DNA from: Perognathus longimembris pacificus
Lineage: Eukaryota; Chordata; Mammalia; Rodentia; Heteromyidae
Direction of reading: 5' to 3'
DNA length: 64,000 nt
Assembly (NCBI RefSeq): GCF_023159225.1
Contig: NC_063162.1
Coordinates: 86,457,438-86,521,437, forward strand
The notes below the pieces were generated by a model that was not told the DNA's origin, searched no databases, and worked only from the letters and a program-made list of their open reading frames with translations. Made by a program: the position numbers and the translations under genes. Of the stretch, positions 46,437-59,914 are shown one piece after another; the stretch's first letter is position 1; the number at the start of each line of letters is the position of its first letter.

Positions 46437-46683
46437 GTTGCTGGCTCCAGTGGCTCATGCCTGTTGCCTTAGCTACTCTGGAGGCTGTTATCTGAGGATG
46501 GCAGTTAGTAGCCAGCCCCGGCATGAAAGTCTGTGAGAATTTTAATTCCAATAAACTACTGAGAAAAAGCTGGAAGTGGCACTGTGGCTCAAGCGGTAGA
46601 GCACATGCCTTGAGTAAAAAAGAAGCTCAGGGACAATGCCCAGGCCCTGAGTTCAAGCTCCAGGGCCAAGTTCAGGCTCCAAT
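46437..46683 (+). mobile_element. Family B SINE
   Basis: Head CAGTGGCTCATGCCTGTTGC and body GGCACTGTGGCTCAAGCGGT, with a partly duplicated 3' end (GTTCAAGCTCCAGG repeated). The tail continues as a TA/TATG repeat. Confidence 0.85.
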
Positions 46684-46765
46684 GTATATATATATATATG
46701 TATATATATGTATATATATATGCACATACATACACATACACGTATATATGTATGTATATATTTTT
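46684..46765. repeat. TA/TATG/CATA simple repeat
   Basis: SINE tail expansion of mixed units. Confidence 0.88.
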
Positions 46766-47309
46766 TCCAAGAACAGAATCAAAACTCCATTTGTTTTTGA
46801 TGTGTCTTTCAGTATAACTACTTTCTTTGTTGGAAGTAGATCTACAAACAATGAATTACTTTTAATGGTGATGGAAAATCTGTTACTGAACATGTGATAA
46901 GTGTGTGGCATGATGTCTGCTTTGTGCCATGGGCTTTGACCTTGAAATCACAAGGTATAGGTCATTGGGCTGAAAGACAGGAGGTAAGGAAACAAAGCAT
47001 CCTCCTGCAGTCCCCAGCTTGAGCAATGTGTTGTTGCTCTGATAGTATTTGTCTTCTGTCTTGAAGTCTTTAGTCTTCTCACTTGCAAAATTAGAGATTC
47101 TATAAGGAGCCTAGAAATTCTGTGTGTAAAATATGGGAAAATAAGAGAAGTGCTGCTAATGGGCAGAAAGTGACTCATGGCATTATTTATATTGCATGTA
47201 TTCTCTTGTAACTCAAATGTGAGGCCTTTCTAGCCGTGTTTTTCTAGTGTTTTGGTGTCAAATATACGTTACATAAAAATGAACCATTTTAACCTTTTTT
47301 TGTGTGTAT

Positions 47310-47519
47310 ATCAGTACTGGGGGCTTGAACTCAAGGCCTCCCTTGAACTCAAGGCCTTTTCTGCTCAAGGGGCACCCTCTCCCTTGAGCCATACCTGCAT
47401 TTCTGGTTAATTGGACATAAGAATCTTCAGGACTTTTCTGCCTGGGCTGGCCTCAAACTGAGATCTTCAATTCTCATCCACCTGAGTAGCTAGGATAAGT
47501 CTAAGCCACTGCTTGGCCC
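47310..47519 (-). mobile_element. Family B SINE
   Basis: Antisense. The segment CTTGAACTCAAGGCCT is tandemly repeated at its left end. The head CCACCTGAGTAGCTAGGATA lies near the right end. Confidence 0.8.
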
Positions 47520-47554
47520 ATTTTAACCATTTTTAAGTGCAGTATTAGGCAATG

Positions 47555-47806
47555 CTTAGTACATTCACAATGCTGTACAACCATCAACACTATCAATTTC
47601 CAGAACTGTTGCATTGAACTCTGTATCCATCAATACAAACTCCCCACAACCCCATACCAGCCCCTGGAAGTGTCTACTCTTATTGTATGTTCTTATGAAC
47701 TAGCTTACTGCAGCTATTTTGTTTCAGTAGAAGCATACAATATTTGTCTTCTTGTGCTTTTCTTATTTCTCTTAGCATGATGTCTCCAGATTCATCCAAG
47801 TTGTTA
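47555..47806 (-). mobile_element. Old L1M-type fragment, left half
   Basis: The antisense pattern (AGTACATTCACAATGCTGTA, CAACCATCAACACTATCAAT, CCCTGGAAGTGTCTACTCTT, TTAGCATGATGTCTCCAGAT) follows the ancient mammalian L1 3' region. It resumes at 48917 after a nested stack of insertions. Confidence 0.78.
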
Positions 47807-47915
47807 TACTTAAAAGAGGGCCAATGTATTTTTGCCTCTTAGTGTAGATCTGAATCAAACTGGGCCCCTTACAAGGAGGCTTCAACAAATTATACTTTAA
47901 GAATTTAGGCTTATT

Positions 47916-48801
<886 letters not shown>

Positions 48802-48916
48802 AAGAACTTCGGCTTATTCTTAAAAGGGAATTTAAATTAGATTTAAATAGATTCACACAAAATTCCTACCTAGTATTAGTAAGATCCTCATCAATCAGAA
48901 CTTCATTCTTTTCAAT

Positions 48917-49036
48917 GATGAATAATATCCCATTACATAATACCATATTTTGTTTATCCATTCATGCAGCAATGTGCACTTGGATTATTTCCACCTTTCA
49001 GCTATTGTGAATAGTGTGGCTGTGAACATGAGTGGA
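48917..49036 (-). mobile_element. Old L1M-type fragment, right half
   Basis: Resumes with AATAATATCCCATTACATAA, TTTGTTTATCCATTCATGCA and GCTATTGTGAATAGTGTGGC, which is where the element should continue after 47806. Confidence 0.78.
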
Positions 49037-49107
49037 CAAGCCAAGCCTTTCTTTGGAATGTTCTAGTCCAGCTTGGCCGTCATTTTGTTGTTGTTGTTGG
49101 TGGTGGT

Positions 49108-49327
49108 CATGGGGCTTGAACTCGGGGCCTAGGCATTGTTCTTGAGCTCTTTTGCTCAAGGCTAGTGCTCTGCCACTTTGAGCCACAGTGCCACTTCCAG
49201 TTTTCTGATGGTTCATTGCAGATAAGAATTTTATGGACTTTGCTGTCCAGAATGGCTTTGAACTTCAATCCTCAGATCTCAGCCTCCTAATTAGCTAGGA
49301 TTACAGGTGTGAACTACCAGCATCTGG
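49108..49327 (-). mobile_element. Family B SINE
   Basis: Antisense, complete from GGGGCTTGAACTCGGGGCCT to ATTACAGGTGTGAACTACCA. It follows a TTG/TGG simple repeat tail. Confidence 0.87.
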
Positions 49328-50042
49328 CTAGCTCTTCAGTTTTCAACTCCTCACACTCAGTTGAGAGGTGCTACAAGGTCTGGTGAGCAAAAAAAGGCGG
49401 GGGGAGCAACTGGCCAGTGACTAAAGTTCTAGTGTAAAATTGTATTGCTTAGTTTCTGTCCCTTTTTATTCAAGTCTGACATTTCTCTGGAATCCAGCTC
49501 AGCTCTTAGGATCACCTGAGTTGGTAGGGGATGGATGATGGAGAGCTTTTGGTGAACAAAGCCATAATACCCACTGAATTCTTCTCTCTCTCTCATAATA
49601 ATGGTCTGTTTGCTATTGTAGAAGTGAAAACATCACAATTGAATGACAGTTGTTTAATATTCCAATTACATGAACTTTCTGTGTTATGCTTTGGTCATTT
49701 GATGTATTCGATTTCATAATGTGATTGAATTTGTAAGTAAGAGCCATGTTTATTAATGGAGATTGACATGATTGTGCTGAAGGTTTATGTTAAGCTGACA
49801 ATAGCATGTGAGAAATCCAGGATGAGTGTTTGGAGGGCATGGAGCCCTTGCAGTCAAAGTTCTTTCATTTTATATTGCTCAGGAAACTTGCTTGAGGACA
49901 AAATCCACATTTTTACTCATTTGGACTTATGGTGTGCTAATGTATGTGAGATGAGAGAAGGCTGAGCCCAAATTAGGAGGTTGCAGAAGTAAAAAAATCA
50001 AGGAAATTAATGTTTGTTTTGTTTTGTTTCATGTGTTCTTGT
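49328..50042. other. Unassigned non-coding DNA
   Basis: Short ORFs only (60-70 codons); nothing recognised. Confidence 0.45.
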
Positions 50043-50063
50043 TTTTTTTTTTTTTTTTTTTAA

Positions 50064-50282
50064 AGCCAGTAGTGGGTCAAGGCCTGTTTGTCATCCTTAG
50101 CTTTACTGCTCAAAGCTGGTGCTCTACACATGAGCCACAACTCTACTTCCTGCTTTTTGGTGATTAATTGGAGATAAGAGTCTCAATAGAGTTTTCTGCT
50201 CAGGTTGGACTCAAACCATGATCCTCAGATCTCACCCTCCGGAGTAGCTATGATTACAGACATGAGCCACCAGCACCTACCT
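50064..50282 (-). mobile_element. Family B SINE
   Basis: Antisense, preceded by a poly-T run (50043-50061). Ends with ACAGACATGAGCCACCAGCA. Confidence 0.85.
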
Positions 50283-50551
50283 GGCTTGTAATTACTGCTT
50301 TAAATTTTTTCCCAAGGAAAAACCACAGAAAAGCTTTTCAATAGTGTCTGATTTTATTCTTGTTTTCTCTCACAATGCCTTTCTTACTCTGAGTATAGAA
50401 AACATACTCATTAGCAGAAGTTTCAGGCTTTTCTTTTTCTCAAGGGAATAACTAAAGTCTGCTCATCTTGAGCTTGGTAACTGGATCTGGAGCTATTTTT
50501 TCAGGGTTGTTATGGACTAAAAAGGTTGTGACCTCATTTTGCACTTAGCTT

Positions 50552-50716
50552 AGCTCTGAATCAAACTGGCCTCATTCAGGAGTCTTTGAAATATTTTAAT
50601 TTAGTGATGTTAGGATCATTCTGGTCTCATAAGGTACTTTAAGTAGATTTATGGAAAACTCCAGCGCAACATTAGTAAGATCCAAATAAATCAGAAAACT
50701 ATAGTTATTTTCAACT
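50552..50716. repeat. Unnamed interspersed repeat, copy 2
   Basis: Uninterrupted copy of the element above: TCTGAATCAAACTGGCCTCA, TACTTTAAGTAGATTTATGG, ATTAGTAAGATCCAAATAAA and TTATTTTCAA, about 165 bp. No open reading frame and no clear terminal repeats. Confidence 0.6.
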
Positions 50717-51142
50717 TCCGGGAAATTATGATTTTAAATTAGCAGAGAGAGTCTGTATGCTTAAAAATGATAAAGCAAACAGATTGGTTTTACTGTTACC
50801 AGATGTAAATTTTTTATTGTGTATTAATTTTTTAAAATTTGTGAATGTAATTAATTATGGCAATGCTGAAATATAGAGCAGAAAGAATTTACCACAGTCC
50901 AACAACCTACAGCAGCCATGTATTTTACTGTATTATAGTCCTTTCCATATTTAGTTATTTTTCTTTATATGTTTGTAATTATAATTTAAGGACAATTTTG
51001 CTTTTTTAGTTTAATGATCATGTGTTAAAATGCTTTCCATGTTTCAACATTGTCATCATAGTCATGACTTCAAATGGCTTACTTGAAGGAAAGTAAGGGA
51101 GAACATTCTGATCACTTTGGATTTTTGTTTTTATTTTCATTT

Positions 51143-51312
51143 TGGTGCCACAACTGGGGCTTGAACTGAAGACTTTTTACAGTCAAGGCTTGTATTCTAT
51201 CACTTGAGTCACAGCTCCACTTCTAACTTTTTTCTGGTTATTTGAAGGTAAGAGTATCACAGGTGTTTCTGGCTGTGATCCTCAGGTCTCAGCCTCCTGA
51301 TCAACTAAGGTA
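51143..51312 (-). mobile_element. Truncated family B SINE
   Basis: The antisense ID-like half is clear (GGGGCTTGAACTGAAGAC, ATTCTATCACTTGAGTCACA). The B1-like head is shortened. Confidence 0.75.
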
Positions 51313-52649
51313 TGTTTAGGATCAAGTGTATAGAAAAATGGTAAGCCTAACTTATTTCTTCACATAGCTATAGAGATGATTATTCAAGAATCACTATGAC
51401 CCTCTGTCTCCTGGAAGATAGCCAATGAGATTCCCAGAGCTGAAAGGAGTCTGTTTTAATCACCAGACAGAGTTTTCCCTGACACCAGTACAGAACATGT
51501 AGAAAAATATTAGCATTTCCTATTTAAATAAATAGCATGCAGTCTGGGGACATAGGGTTATCCAATTTTCCTTTGGAAAGATAACATTTTAAAAAAAGCA
51601 CAGAGTTTAAACAGTGAAAACATTTTGCACACTGTGACCAGCTGATCCAGAGTGGAATAGTCCTCGTGGCATGTAGAATAAGTAAAGTATTGTCTCGAGG
51701 AGAAAAAAGAAAAAAGTCAAACCATCTCTGATTCTCTAGATTTGTTCTGAACCAAATTCTAAGTTAGAATAGAAAGATGTCAGTTTGTTTTCTTTTTCTT
51801 GCTTTCCTTTTTTTTTTTTTTTCATTTTCCAACCTTCTGCTTTGTGTGGAGCTATCTAAGTGGATGTTGAAGCAGCTTCCATGTAAAGAAAGAGTACATT
51901 TTCTATATAAACAAACACAACTTAGCTCAGGGAGACAGGAAAGCAATCTTGTCAACCCAAAAGGACCCAGCACATGGTAATTTCTGTAATTGAAGTCGCC
52001 CAGGGGTTCCAGGGCACAGGAACAATCCATAAAACAGGCCTGGGACCACACAAAAGCATACCCATGGCTCCAGGCAGGCATGTCTGAAAATAAGCAGACC
52101 TTAAGGCATAGGAAGTAGCCAGGCTAGTATCAATTGGTCTTCATAAAGACCCCTTTAAAATGAAAGTCCTTTCTAAGTTTCTTCCAGGTAAAATAGTTGT
52201 CTAGGAGATCCGGAGACAGTGAAACCCAAGCAAGGGAGGGAGAGAGACCAAAAGGCTGGTTGAGGTCATGACCTTGACACTTTCAATTTTCGTTCTCAAG
52301 GTCTTTTGTATGCATTGTCGGTTACAGTCTCAAGTTTGGGATTTCAGCAGAATTTGTATCTATTGAAGGAATTTACAACATAGGCACAGAACTGGGTGGT
52401 TTTTTGTTTTTGTATATTTTCTTATTTGGATTTTTCAAAGTCAACATCTGCTTTTCCCCAGAGAAGTGGAAGCTGAAAAGAGGATGGTGGGAGAATTCTG
52501 AAATCTATTTTAGACACAGCTGCCTTTGAGAGTTCTCTACCACAATCAAGGATGTTATCTTGCCTCCTATTAGAAAATGTTTTACTATCTGAATTTTCTA
52601 TGTAACTGTAATTGGTGCAGGCAGATTATTATTATTATTAATTATTATT
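51313..52649. other. Unassigned non-coding DNA
   Basis: Nothing recognised beyond a T-rich run near 51808-51825 and an (ATT)n near 52625-52655. Confidence 0.45.
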
Positions 52650-52876
52650 ATTAGTGATTCTAAGTGCTTGAACTCAGGGCCTGGGCTCTGTACCTGAGTG
52701 TTTTGCTCAAGTTTAGCCTGTTACCACTTGAATCACAGCTCCACATCTGGCTTTTTGTAGGTAATTGGAGATAAGAGTCTTTCACTGACTTTTCTGCCCT
52801 GTGCTGGCTTTAAACTGCAATCCTCAGATCTCAGACTCCTGAGTAGCTAGGATTACAGTATGAGCCACCAGCCTTT
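52650..52876 (-). mobile_element. Family B SINE
   Basis: Antisense, preceded by an (ATT)n tail. Both halves are present, ending CAGTATGAGCCACCAGCC. Confidence 0.85.
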
Positions 52877-53294
52877 GGATGACACACTTAAAAATATACA
52901 TTTATCTTCCATCTTTGTAGTTCCATTCTAATTTCAGATGATGTACCATGGGGACAAAAGTCAGCCTCCAAGGGCTGGTAGAACACAGAGACCGAGGAGA
53001 GACTCTGACATCTCTCTATGAGGGTGGTCATTCAGCCGTTCAGACATGGAAGCCAACATTTCCTTTTGTGTAAGTGGTAGCTTTGACCAGCTATAAGGAG
53101 AGCCACAGTTTGTTTAATTTGGAATAAAGTTTTATGAGTTAATCTCTAGTGAGGGAAAGCAGCAGTAAACATACTGATCATTATTCTAAGTGTTTTTACA
53201 TTCTTTCTCATGCATGAACGAAGAAAAGAATGTCAAGCCCTTTCCTCATCACCCCCCCCCGCCAATAAAAAAATCTCAGAGAGGCTTGGTGCTT

Positions 53295-53348
<54 letters not shown>

Positions 53349-54241
53349 TTTTGTTTGGACCAAACCATCTGGTGTACAACATACCCCAGGAGGATGAAGG
53401 CAAACATTTAATGGAGATTCACATGGTCTGCTGTGTATACACACATTTGTAGAAGACTCTATGTTTCTAGAAAGTAAAGATAAACACAGATCTCTCTATG
53501 CATTTATTAACACAGCCGAATTCCGCAAACTGAACTGTTATTTATTTTTAACTCAGGTGGGCTACAATGCAAGGGACACACACATACACACACATGCACA
53601 CACACAACCTGGAAATGATCAATGCTGGATCTGAGAATAATGCTATCTTTCCTCCTCAAGTTTAATAATATGGGTGAAAAATTCAGGGAGATTGTGATAC
53701 GATGGTGTGCTGAAAAGTGGATTAAATCTTGATTACATCACAGCATAAATAATACTTTTAACTAAAAAAATGTTAAAAGTGAGCTTGAAATGGTCTTAAA
53801 AATAAAGGAGGCAATTTACTTGATTTATTAAGGGGAAGGGAAAAGAGTAGCTTAGTGTGTGTTCTGCCGATTTCATGTTTAATGGGATAGACTTTTAGGG
53901 AAACTGTTGGGGATTTGAGAAAGCTAAACCCAAAGCCTGTAGCTTGTTGGCTGGATTTTTAAGAAAGAGGGAAGAAGAAAAACACCCATCAGCCAACCTG
54001 CCAACCAACCAACCAACCAAATACTGTGAACCCAAGCACTGGAGATTTGGTTATTGTTTCTGAAAGAGGTTCTAGCTCTCAAAGGGCCATTATATCAGGG
54101 AGCACTTAAACTTCAAAAGTGGAAAGGGCATTTGTTAGGAGGCCAGAGTGAAATTTTAGAAGAAGATTCCTGGTAATTGGGACCCATGCCATTCTCAGTC
54201 CTGTCTTTATATTGTTGAAAATTCTTCTGGAAAATCCAAAT

Positions 54242-54246
<5 letters not shown>
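52877..54246. other. Unassigned non-coding DNA
   Basis: Only the (GT)n at 53300 and short CA-rich runs near 53580; no gene. Confidence 0.45.
53300..53347. repeat. (GT)n microsatellite
   Basis: Pure 48-bp run. Confidence 0.95.
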
Positions 54247-54296
<50 letters not shown>

Positions 54297-54312
54297 TACG
54301 TATGTATGTATG
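54247..54312. repeat. (TG)n plus TATG repeat
   Basis: Pure TG run to 54293, then GTATGTATG units leading into a family B SINE. Confidence 0.93.
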
Positions 54313-54482
54313 TGTCAGGACTGGGGCTTAAACTCAGGGGCTTGGGCCCTTGTTTGGCTTTTACCCAAGACTGGCACTCTATTACTTGAGCCACATCTCT
54401 CCTTTTGGCTTTTTGCTGGTAATTAGCAACAAGTGTCTCAGAGCATTTTGTGGATTACAGTCATGAGCCACCAGTGCTTGGC
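54312..54482 (-). mobile_element. Family B SINE, internally deleted
   Basis: Antisense: starts GTCAGGACTGGGGCTTAAAC and jumps early to the end of the B1-like head (TCATGAGCCACCAGTGCTTG). Preceded by a long (GT)n and a TATG repeat. Confidence 0.78.
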
Positions 54483-54969
54483 CAGTCTGGAGTCTTTAAA
54501 ACACTATTGCTACTGAAATATTTTGCATCATAGTCTCTCTGGAAAGTTTGGCATGTATGTTCTTTTTTTGAGAGCCTCTCATATTCTCTTGAAGAAGAGA
54601 CACTATGAAGTTTGCTTACTTGGATAATGCTAGGATAAAGTGGAGACCCTGGGCCCATGTTTCTTGTGTTGTGTGTGTCCCAGAGTGGACTCGTAGATTC
54701 CCTGCTCAATAATCTTGGAGCTTCTCTTTAAGGGCCTTTCCATCTCCAAGGTCATGGTTCTCAGTGGACTGGGAATATAACTTCTTGGTCACAAAGCTCA
54801 GTGAGACATGAGGGTATTGTTGGCTGAAGTCCACTCTGCAAGAGCTTATGAGTTCTACAAAGAACTTGAGGCTGGCTTGCTATTCTAACCACTGGACTCT
54901 GATATGTGATAATTCTTTAGACTTTAGCAGGAGCCAAGGCCTGGCCTGTCTTACCAACAGAGGCCCCAA

Positions 54970-55040
54970 ATGCCTGGCACAGTGTGGATAGCCACAAGAG
55001 ATTTATGAAATCAATAAAATGAAAGGATGAATTATGTAAC
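54970..55040. mobile_element. Possible L2/MIR end
   Basis: TGCCTGGCACAGTGTGGATA followed by AATCAATAAAATGAAAGGAT recalls the terminal part of L2 or MIR. Short and uncertain. Confidence 0.35.
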
Positions 55041-55404
55041 CAGAGACTTCCAGAAGCAATTCACTTCTGAGAGTCTAGTTTTCTCATTTGCATGATAGAG
55101 ACTTGAACTACAGCCAGTCAGCAAGTATGAATTTTGTGTGGGGGAGGGTGGGCACCCCAGCATACTAGAAGAAGAACTGACAGAAAGATTGTTTGGAAGA
55201 TCAAAATATTTTTATCTGTCAATAATACTGATGGTAGAGCCTGTACTGACTGCTATGACACATGCCGAGTGTGCTGGCTTTGACTTCACATTGATGAGTA
55301 GGTTAGCAAGCCTCCAACTAGGGTTGGGAAACAGTGTCATCCAGACTAATCAGACATATGAAGGACATAGGTGGTTAACTTAGGGTCTCTTCAGTCCCTA
55401 GTCC

Positions 55405-55407
<3 letters not shown>

Positions 55408-55446
<39 letters not shown>
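55408..55446. repeat. (GT)n microsatellite
   Basis: Tail of the antisense family B SINE at 55447. Confidence 0.95.
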
Positions 55447-55640
55447 GGCACTAGGCACTATTTCTAAGCTTTTTGGCTCAAAGCTAGCACTCTACCCTTT
55501 GAGCCACAGCTCTACTTCTGGGTTTTTTGGTGGCTATTTGAGATAAGAGTCTCATGATTTTTTCCTGCTCAGGCTGGTTTCTAGTGGTGATCCTCAGATC
55601 TTAGCTTCTGGAATAGCTAGGATTACAGGCATGAGCAATT
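55447..55640 (-). mobile_element. Family B SINE
   Basis: Antisense, preceded by (GT)n. Contains GCACTCTACCCTTTGAGCCA and ends ATTACAGGCATGAGCAATTA. Confidence 0.8.
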
Positions 55641-55833
55641 AGCACAGGGCCTGGGCACTGTCCCTGAGAATTTTCTCACCACATGAGCCACAGATCAACT
55701 TCTGGCTTTTTGGTGGTTAATTGAAGATGAGCATCTCTAAGACTTCACTGCACCAGCTGGCTTTGAACCTTGATCCTCAGAACGCAGCCTCCTGAGTAGC
55801 TAGGATTTCAAGCTTGAACCACTGGTGTTCAGC
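55641..55833 (-). mobile_element. Second family B SINE, adjacent copy
   Basis: A second antisense copy starts at once (CAGGGCCTGGGCACTGTCCC) and ends GAACCACTGGTGTTCAGCAC, giving a head-to-tail pair with the copy at 55447. Confidence 0.8.
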
Positions 55834-56149
55834 ACCAGTCATAAGTCTTTATGTCACTATACTGTGGCCCAGTAAAATACATACCTCAAAAGAAAATTAA
55901 AGTTTCATGATGAGATGTATATCTCTTTACGTTTTGTAGTATATGCTGATTATTTTATGACCTACTATATATTACTGTATTAAGAAAATTCTCCCTTCTT
56001 GTCAAATGGTATTTCCCACAGGTTTTGGTCAGTGACCCTACATTATGTAACTAAAACCAAACAATTATGCAACATATAAAGGTCAAAAATAGACCTCTCA
56101 GCGTATCACAGTGGCTCAAAAGCTATGTATATACGTTCATATAAGACAA

Positions 56150-56412
56150 GGATAAGCAAACCTTATTGTCGACATTACATTTAAAGCCCTAGGTGAATTT
56201 CCTTTGGCGAAGGCCACGTGGCTACTGTATATGTTTTTGGTACACTGTGTATTGTATATATGTCTACCTGACCTAGGGAAGGGAAAGAAAAACAGGGTGT
56301 AAGATATCACAAGAAATGTACACACTGCCCTACTATGTAATTGTACCCCTTTTGCACAACACCTTGTCAAAAAAATTTGTTTAATTAATAAATAAATTAT
56401 AAAAAAAAGAAA
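56150..56412 (+). mobile_element. L1 3' end, diverged
   Basis: Contains ATCACAAGAAATGTACACAC, GTAATTGTACCCCTTTTGCA and a terminal AATAAATAAATTATAAAAAA. It resembles the other L1 3' ends but seems to belong to an older or different subfamily. The left boundary is uncertain. Confidence 0.62.
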
Positions 56413-56509
56413 ATTCTCTATATAGTATGTGAAGTTAATTTCAAGACAGATACTCATCTTGGAGAGAATAATTTGGGATATGTTTTAATGTGGATTGATA
56501 TTTCATTAA

Positions 56510-57170
56510 AATAGTTTATTGAAATACTAGTTTATATCATAGAATTCAACCATTTAAAGTGTAAAATTCAATGACTTTTGGTGTATCTACAGATATGTGC
56601 AATCATGTTCAAATAAGTTTTAGGACATGTTTATCACCTTCAAAGGAAACTCATTCTTTGGCTATCTAACACTCCCACCCCCCCCCCCCCTCATCTTCTT
56701 AGCTCCTCAACTCTAGTCATTCATTAATCCATTTCCTGTCTGTATGGATTTTTCTCTTTTCTTTTCTTGTTTTTGGCCAGTCCTGGGCCTTAGACTCAGG
56801 GCCTGAGCACTGTCCCTGGCTTTTTGCTCAAGGCTAGCACTCTGCCACTTGAGCCACAGCGCCACTTCTGGCCGTTTTCTATATATGTGGTGCTTGGCAA
56901 TCGAACCCAGGGCTTCATGTATAGGAGGCAAGCATTCTTGCCACTAGGCCATATTCCCAACCCTATATGGATTTTTCTACTGTATAGATTTCATATGAAC
57001 AGGCTAAAGCTGTCTATGAGATTCTATAATTAGTTTTTTTATTCACTTAGCCTAATTTTTAAGGTGGATCCACATTATAGGGTGTATCAATATTTCTTCA
57101 CTTTTGATGGGTGAATAGAAATGAGAATATGTAGAACAGTATAGTGTTCTAGTACATGTATTACACCTTA
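56510..57170 (-). mobile_element. Old L1M-type fragment, split by a SINE
   Basis: Antisense: TCAACCATTTAAAGTGTAAA, TGCAATCATGTTCAAATAAG, then after the SINE GTGGATCCACATTATAGGGT. The order matches the copy at 47555-49036. The right boundary is approximate. Confidence 0.65.
56756..56965 (-). mobile_element. Family A dimeric SINE nested in old L1M
   Basis: Antisense, both monomers present. A 13-bp duplication TATGGATTTTTCT lies at 56743-56755 and 56966-56978. It splits an old antisense L1M fragment. Confidence 0.92.
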
Positions 57171-59107
57171 TAGTAGAGGCTATTTGATCTCTTCAAATTA
57201 ACTATCTTTCAATATTGAGGAATATGCATGCTTGAGAGTAGCCCCTGGTGTTTCTGTTGGTGAGGGCACTTCCAGGTCCCATCTGTAACCTCACTTTCCA
57301 CCTTAAATAGTCTTCTTGATTTTCCTTTGTTCTCACCATTGGCTGGAAGGAGCAAGTGTGCAGAGAAGAACTGGCCATGATGGGCGTGAAGCTTGCTGTG
57401 CTTATTTCGTTCTTCACTAGTGATGGTGGGGGTGGGGCGATTGCAGAAGCAGGGAGTATGCCCATCCACTTGTCCGGGCCCAGGGAAGGCACCCTTTGGA
57501 ATATCTTTTCCTGTGCTTTAAAGAATCCATAATGCCAGCTGGGCTAAAGTGGACCTTTCTGTGCTCCACAACCGTTTTAGAAGAGGCTTCTCTTGAGAAG
57601 GAGGTCATCTCTGCCCAATGTTACCGCTCCCAGTGTTCACCTTGCTTTTTAAAGGCTCTTCAGATTCTCCAAAATCACGAGGACAAACTGCTAAGCTGCA
57701 AGAGTCACTTCTAGGGTCAATGTTATTACTTTTAAAAAACTAATTTCATGTTTCTAAATGGAAACATAAATGATATGTGTACAAATCCCTGGATAAGAGA
57801 CAATGGGTGGATCCTCATCCTCCAAGGATTGTACAGCCCTGAATAGACAGTTTGATTTAATGGTCATTAAAAAGTCACCTTTGGCATGACCTGATTTCTG
57901 GAATTTTCTGGGCTATTGAAACCGTGCCATTCTTCATTTTCCTGGCCTTGACTCTGACATTCCACACGGACACGGCTGTGTCTGCCTCCTCTGTGTCTAA
58001 AATGTTTTGGCATTTTCACAGAGGTTTTCTAACCTGCAGTTCTTTTTTCCACACATTCAGAGAGGAAACACTGCTGCTCAGAGCCAGGGCAGAGGAAAAT
58101 GGCGCCGTGCACAGGGAACTCAGGCTTCCCAACTTCAGTCCAGTGATGGGAGCTGAGTGACAGTGCCTTTGCAATGTCAGCTGGCATCTTCACCCTGTGG
58201 TGACTGGCCCCTTTCCAGGAAGTGGTGCACATCTGTACCATATTGAGGAATGTGGAGAAGTGGGGGAGATGTCATTTTCTCAAGCCGTGCCCCTAAAAGT
58301 CAGTCATATAGATTGCTCTGAGGAAGGCCACAGACAGGAGTTTTATAATCCAGAGCTGAATGTTTGGAAAACACTCATTATATATTATATATATTTAACA
58401 GATACTTACCAAGTGTGTAAGATGTGCCAGGCATGGAGGACAAAGTGAGAGTGTTTTTATCCTTGTGGAATTTTCCTTTTTCTAAGCAAAGCACATTATG
58501 ACTGCAGGTGGAGGTAAGGCTTCTCAGGTAAACATGGAGTGAGATGCTGTGATTGGCTAGGTGGGCAGGAGATGATACTTAGGCCGAGGTCTGAATGAAG
58601 CTTCATGGGTGAACTTCTGGGTGTAGTTCAGGATGGAAGGGTGGTGGTGGTGGCAATTTGCATATGTAAAGGTCCTGAGGGAGGTGTTAGCTTGGCATGA
58701 TAAATGAGCAGCAAGAGGACCCTGTCTCTGGCACCAAGTGAGTAAGAAATTGATTAAGGGCGACCACTAAGGTACAATGGTAGTGACCACTGAACATCTT
58801 TCCCTTTTCTTTTTCTGCTAAGAGAATGATTGGTAATAAAAACAGAAGCAAAGCAGAATGGGGCTCAGAAATGTAAAAGGAAGACAGTGCTTTCCACCTA
58901 CACAACAGACTAGGAAACACAAAGTTATTTGCATCTTCAAAGGTCCTGCTTATCACTCTAAATACCAGGGTTAAGCTGCTCTAAAGGAGCAGTATTTCCA
59001 TGAACGGCCTGAAAATGAAGGAGCTAGGCAGGAAGCCCTGGGCGTGCGCAGGATGGCATGTTGTGGGGCTGGAAGAAGATGGTGGACATTATACCACAGA
59101 TACCAAA
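57171..59107. other. Unassigned non-coding DNA
   Basis: Overlapping short ORFs on both strands (57202-57714) have no recognised family. A MIR-like scrap lies at 58385. Confidence 0.4.
58385..58442 (+). mobile_element. MIR/MIR-like fragment
   Basis: AGATACTTACCAAGTGTGTA, AGATGTGCCAGGCATGGAGG resembles the 5' part of the MIR core. Confidence 0.5.
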
Positions 59108-59181
59108 CTTCTGGAGAAGTTGCATTTTTCCACATTTGGATGAAAGATACAGAGAATGACTTTGTGAAAATCCAGAAGACC
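59108..59181. repeat. Local direct repeat, copy 1
   Basis: A 74-bp segment starting CTTCTGGAGAAGTTGCATTT and ending GAAAATCCAGAAGACC. It recurs 807 bp downstream with roughly five differences. No simple-repeat composition explains it. Confidence 0.88.
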
Positions 59182-59344
59182 CGATTTTCTTTTTAAACAC
59201 CCTATCTTTTGGTGGTTCTTCTTCTCCCTTCCCTTCATTTCTCTTTCCCCATGACCTCTCTTCTCTCTTTCTTTCCTTCCCCGTCTTTCTTCTTCTGTTC
59301 TATAAGTACTAACTTACTTGGGAATAGATAGATTTTGGACTAGA

Positions 59345-59520
59345 ATGACCAGGATTTGAATTTTAGATATGCTACTTTCTCATTTTGCTGTCCTGTAGAA
59401 CTTATCCTCTATGTGCCTTAAGTTTTTTCATGAGTAAAATGAAAAAATACTATTACCCACCAGAGACAGTTCTTGTGATGATTAAAAGTATTAATATATA
59501 TCAAGTGTTTAGAAGCGATG
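59345..59520 (-). mobile_element. MIR element
   Basis: TATGTGCCTTAAGTTTTTTC, ATGAGTAAAATGAAAAAATA, TTCTTGTGATGATTAAAAGT is a near-complete antisense MIR. Confidence 0.75.
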
Positions 59521-59914
59521 ATGGCGTATTGTTGTACAATTGTTTAACACAACTTGCCTATTATCTTAGGGTTACAATTTCTAACCAAATAATGGTGCGA
59601 ATATGATATTTATGTCATAAATATGATATACATGGATGAAGTAGTGATGAAAACAATCTGGAGATCTCTTCCTGAAGGGATGAGAACTATTTTTCATGCA
59701 ACACCCAATGGCATCAGACTCTGTCAGGGCACAAGTCGTTAAGGGCTCAGGTTTTATGCAAGTGGAACAGGTCTTAATATCAACAATAGAGAGAAATGCA
59801 TTTGATATGCACCCAGTTTCTTTCTAATTATCAGTGTGTTGGATGGGCTCCAAAGATCAGGGCTGAAGTAAGAGGCAGAAATACCCTAGCTTTCAGAGCC
59901 ATAGAATGCAGATT